Part shown: positions 6,877 through 7,950 of the stretch, one piece after another
How positions within the stretch are numbered: position 1 is the stretch's first letter
How the letters are laid out: every line of letters starts with the position of its first letter
Assembly: GCA_003552325.1 (NCBI GenBank)
Contig: PUKM01000207.1
Coordinates: forward strand, 1 to 7,950
Direction of reading: 5' to 3'
Source of the DNA: Natrialbaceae archaeon
GTDB taxonomy: Archaea; Halobacteriota; Halobacteria; Halobacteriales; Natrialbaceae
Length of the DNA: 7,950 nt
The notes under the pieces: model-generated
What the model was told of the DNA's origin: nothing
The model's database searches: none
The model's input: only the letters and a program-made list of their open reading frames with translations
Translations under genes and position numbers: made by a program

Positions 6877-7516
6877 ACGGATACTCACCGGTCTTTCGGT
6901 ATGCGGAGACGACCGCGGCGAACGCGACGACGTGGAGGAGGACCACCACGACGATCATCGCCAGGTAGAGCAAGTGGAGCGGATCGTCCGAGGGGAACCC
7001 CATCTCCTCGTACGGACGGAGGTACGCCCGATCGTAGCCATGGACAGCCACGAGCCAGAAGATGACGTAGGTCCCGTGACTCTGGTGCCACTTCCAGGCT
7101 TTCGGTCCGAGGTAGTCGTAGGCCCTATTGTTTGAGGTAGCGGCCAAAACGATCGCAATGAGAACGGCGACCATGGCACCGAACGCCCAGGGACTCATGT
7201 CGACGAGATAGCCGACGACGTCCCAGTCGCGTGCCGCGAAGACGAACAGCACGTGGACGACCGACCAGAGAGCGAACCAGATCCCGAGTTCCGACCGCCA
7301 GTTGACGGGGAAGTTCCCGGAAAAGCGACGTCTGATCGACGGCCGGATACGCACCAGCGGGCCGATAATCATGACGAAAAACAGGATGAAAAAGGGGACA
7401 GCGGCGACGACTCGCTGGCCACCGTATCCGACGCCCCACAGCAGGACCGCGACCACGATGCTCCCGATCGCGACACTCAGATGATGGGTGAGTGAGTTAT
7501 TCGTGTCAGATGTCAT
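6866..7516 (-). CDS. Ferric-reductase-like six-helix membrane protein (YedZ/MsrQ-like)
   Basis: A 216-residue integral membrane protein. Six hydrophobic segments can be seen at roughly 14-30, 38-56, 78-95, 110-126, 147-163 and 181-205. Histidines in or next to helices (His88 in WSVVHVLF, His144 and His147 in WKWHQSHGTY, His159 in LVAVHGY, His195 in LLHVVAF) match the ferric reductase-like transmembrane domain, whose members bind b-type heme and pass electrons across the membrane. The WxxHxxxxY-type segment resembles MsrQ/YedZ, the heme partner of a periplasmic methionine sulfoxide reductase, but no MsrP-like gene is next to it. There is no flavin- or NAD(P)H-binding domain, so the electron donor must be another protein or quinone (inference). 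The start at 7516 is the first ATG in frame and puts the first helix ten residues in. It is the upstream gene of the minus-strand pair, 198 bp from the glycosyltransferase. Confidence 0.82.
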   Translation of the reverse strand: MTSDTNNSLTHHLSVAIGSIVVAVLLWGVGYGGQRVVAAVPFFILFFVMIIGPLVRIRPSIRRRFSGNFPVNWRSELGIWFALWSVVHVLFVFAARDWDVVGYLVDMSPWAFGAMVAVLIAIVLAATSNNRAYDYLGPKAWKWHQSHGTYVIFWLVAVHGYDRAYLRPYEEMGFPSDDPLHLLYLAMIVVVVLLHVVAFAAVVSAYRKTGEYPSGL

Positions 7517-7565
7517 GATTCTTCAGCGTCACGCACCAGTTGTCGAACGGACACCGATCACGCAG

Positions 7566-7571
7566 ATAAAA
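7566..7571 (-). promoter_or_regulatory. TATA-like box of the ferric-reductase-like gene
   Basis: On the minus strand TTTTAT (7571-7566) is the best AT-rich hexamer upstream of the ATG at 7516, about 50-55 nt away. Transcription starting some 25 nt downstream of it would leave a leader of about 25-30 nt, longer than for the other genes here. Confidence 0.35.
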
Positions 7572-7667
7572 CTGTAGCCGTCTTCCACGACCGCATACAG
7601 GTTCACTCATCCGACGACGCTCGAGTGAGGCGGGGAACGACAGCGGCAGGCAACGCGCGGCAGACCG

Positions 7668-7772
7668 CTATCGGAACGCACGTTCGAACCGACGGACGTT
7701 CTCGTCGGTACCGGCCAGCACGAGTTCATCGGCTTTGAGTTCGAACGCTGTGTGTCGTATTGGGTGTTTAAA
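7668..7772 (-). pseudogene. Remnant of a TrkA-C (RCK_C) domain, C-terminal end only
   Basis: On the minus strand the frame from 7772 to a TAG at 7670-7668 encodes 34 residues, including ELVLAGTDENVRRFERAF. A charged strand with DELVLAGTDE followed by an Arg/Phe-rich helix is how the TrkA-C (RCK_C) regulatory domain of potassium channels, Trk uptake proteins and some other transporters usually ends. An in-frame TGA at 7775-7773 precedes it, no suitable start codon is present, and no recognisable RCK or transporter sequence lies further upstream up to the window edge. It therefore looks like the surviving tail of a decayed or deleted gene. The region between 7749 and 7772 no longer looks like the domain. 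The call rests on motif recognition by eye over a short stretch. Confidence 0.55.
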
Positions 7773-7777
7773 TCATT
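7762..7777 (+). repeat. Imperfect 16-bp direct repeat, copy 1
   Basis: GGGTGTTTAAATCATT matches copy 2 at 7908-7923 (GGGTGTGTAAATCGTT) at 14 of 16 positions, in the same orientation and 146 bp apart. It overlaps the broken upstream edge of the TrkA-C remnant. The function is unknown: it could be a binding site, the TATA region of a lost promoter, or a recombination scar. Confidence 0.4.
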
Positions 7778-7907
7778 CGAGGGGCTGGGGGCCGCTTTTC
7801 TCGACTGATTGGAGCCGGCTATCGCAGCCACTGAAAGTCATTGCACACCCTCACGATACCCTCACTGAGAACCGGTGATAAACCGATTATGACCCGTCTC
7901 GCTGTGG

Positions 7908-7923
7908 GGGTGTGTAAATCGTT
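7908..7923 (+). repeat. Imperfect 16-bp direct repeat, copy 2
   Basis: GGGTGTGTAAATCGTT pairs with copy 1 at 7762-7777. It is preceded by a G-run (7906-7910) and followed within 7 nt by the near-palindrome at 7930-7943. Confidence 0.4.
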
Positions 7924-7929
7924 TCACTC

Positions 7930-7943
7930 GTTACTATAGCAAC
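7930..7943. repeat. Near-perfect 14-bp palindrome at right end
   Basis: GTTACTATAGCAAC is symmetrical around CTATAG with one mismatched pair. It is followed directly by the perfect 8-bp palindrome CACCGGTG at 7943-7950, which is cut by the window edge on one side. This could be an operator or promoter of a gene beyond the window. Confidence 0.35.
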
Positions 7944-7950
7944 ACCGGTG

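Larger units (their letters stand above)
7517..7950. other. 434-bp region without an intact gene
   Basis: No complete gene is supported here. It contains the promoter of the ferric-reductase-like gene, the TrkA-C remnant, two imperfect 16-bp direct repeats (7762-7777 and 7908-7923), an 11-bp-period tandem pair of ACCCTCAC (7847-7854 and 7858-7865) and palindromic sequence at the right end. Parts of it, notably around 7765-7773 and 7875-7940, are more AT-rich than the flanking genes, as expected for regulatory or decayed DNA. Confidence 0.5.

Noticed and set aside
7603..7628. TCACTC...GAGTGA inverted repeat upstream of the ferric-reductase-like gene.
   Set aside because: Only 6 bp with a 14-nt spacer; not distinguishable from chance.
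7607..7831. Minus-strand open frame of 74 codons in the gene-poor right end.
   Set aside because: It is rich in Ser, Pro, Arg and Asn and lacks the acidic character of haloarchaeal proteins; the TrkA-C-like signal lies in a different frame.
7889..7939. Short plus-strand frame starting ATG ACC CGT and ending TAG, 16 codons.
   Set aside because: Too short, no conserved feature, and it spans the repeat and palindrome; chance frame.

Overview
The window looks like chromosomal DNA of a haloarchaeon (class Halobacteria), possibly a Natrialbaceae-like genus, though the genus is a guess. The base composition is high in G+C. The proteins are rich in Asp and Glu and poor in Lys. Several genes have a TATA-like box about 25 nt before the ATG with no Shine-Dalgarno sequence, as expected of leaderless archaeal transcripts.

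Layout from left to right: (a) 1-75, minus strand, the first 25 codons of an FAD/NAD(P)-binding oxidoreductase. (b) A 103-bp divergent promoter region. (c) 179-2844, plus strand, a two-gene operon: an aldehyde dehydrogenase of the succinate-semialdehyde dehydrogenase type, followed with an ATGA overlap by an extended short-chain dehydrogenase resembling thioester (acyl) reductases. (d) 3105-4475, plus strand, a CLC-family chloride channel or transporter without CBS domains. (e) 4812-5621, plus strand, a MoeB/ThiF/HesA (UbaA-like) adenylating enzyme. (f) After a short convergent gap, 5756-6667, minus strand, a family 2/21-like membrane glycosyltransferase. (g) 6866-7516, minus strand, a six-helix ferric-reductase-like (YedZ/MsrQ-like) membrane protein. 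(h) 7517-7950, a 434-bp stretch without an intact gene, containing a promoter, a broken TrkA-C (RCK_C) fragment and several short repeats.

The only clear functional unit is the ALDH-SDR pair, which probably handles one aldehyde or acyl substrate. The other genes look like independent single-gene units. I see no CRISPR array, tRNA, rRNA, insertion sequence or defence island.

The points most worth a second look are residue-level. The CLC protein has Val where antiporters have the proton glutamate, and Glu at the usual filter Ser. The E1-like enzyme keeps its ATP-site and zinc residues but has Gly where UbaA and ThiF carry the reactive Cys. I do not see a clearly new multi-gene system here.
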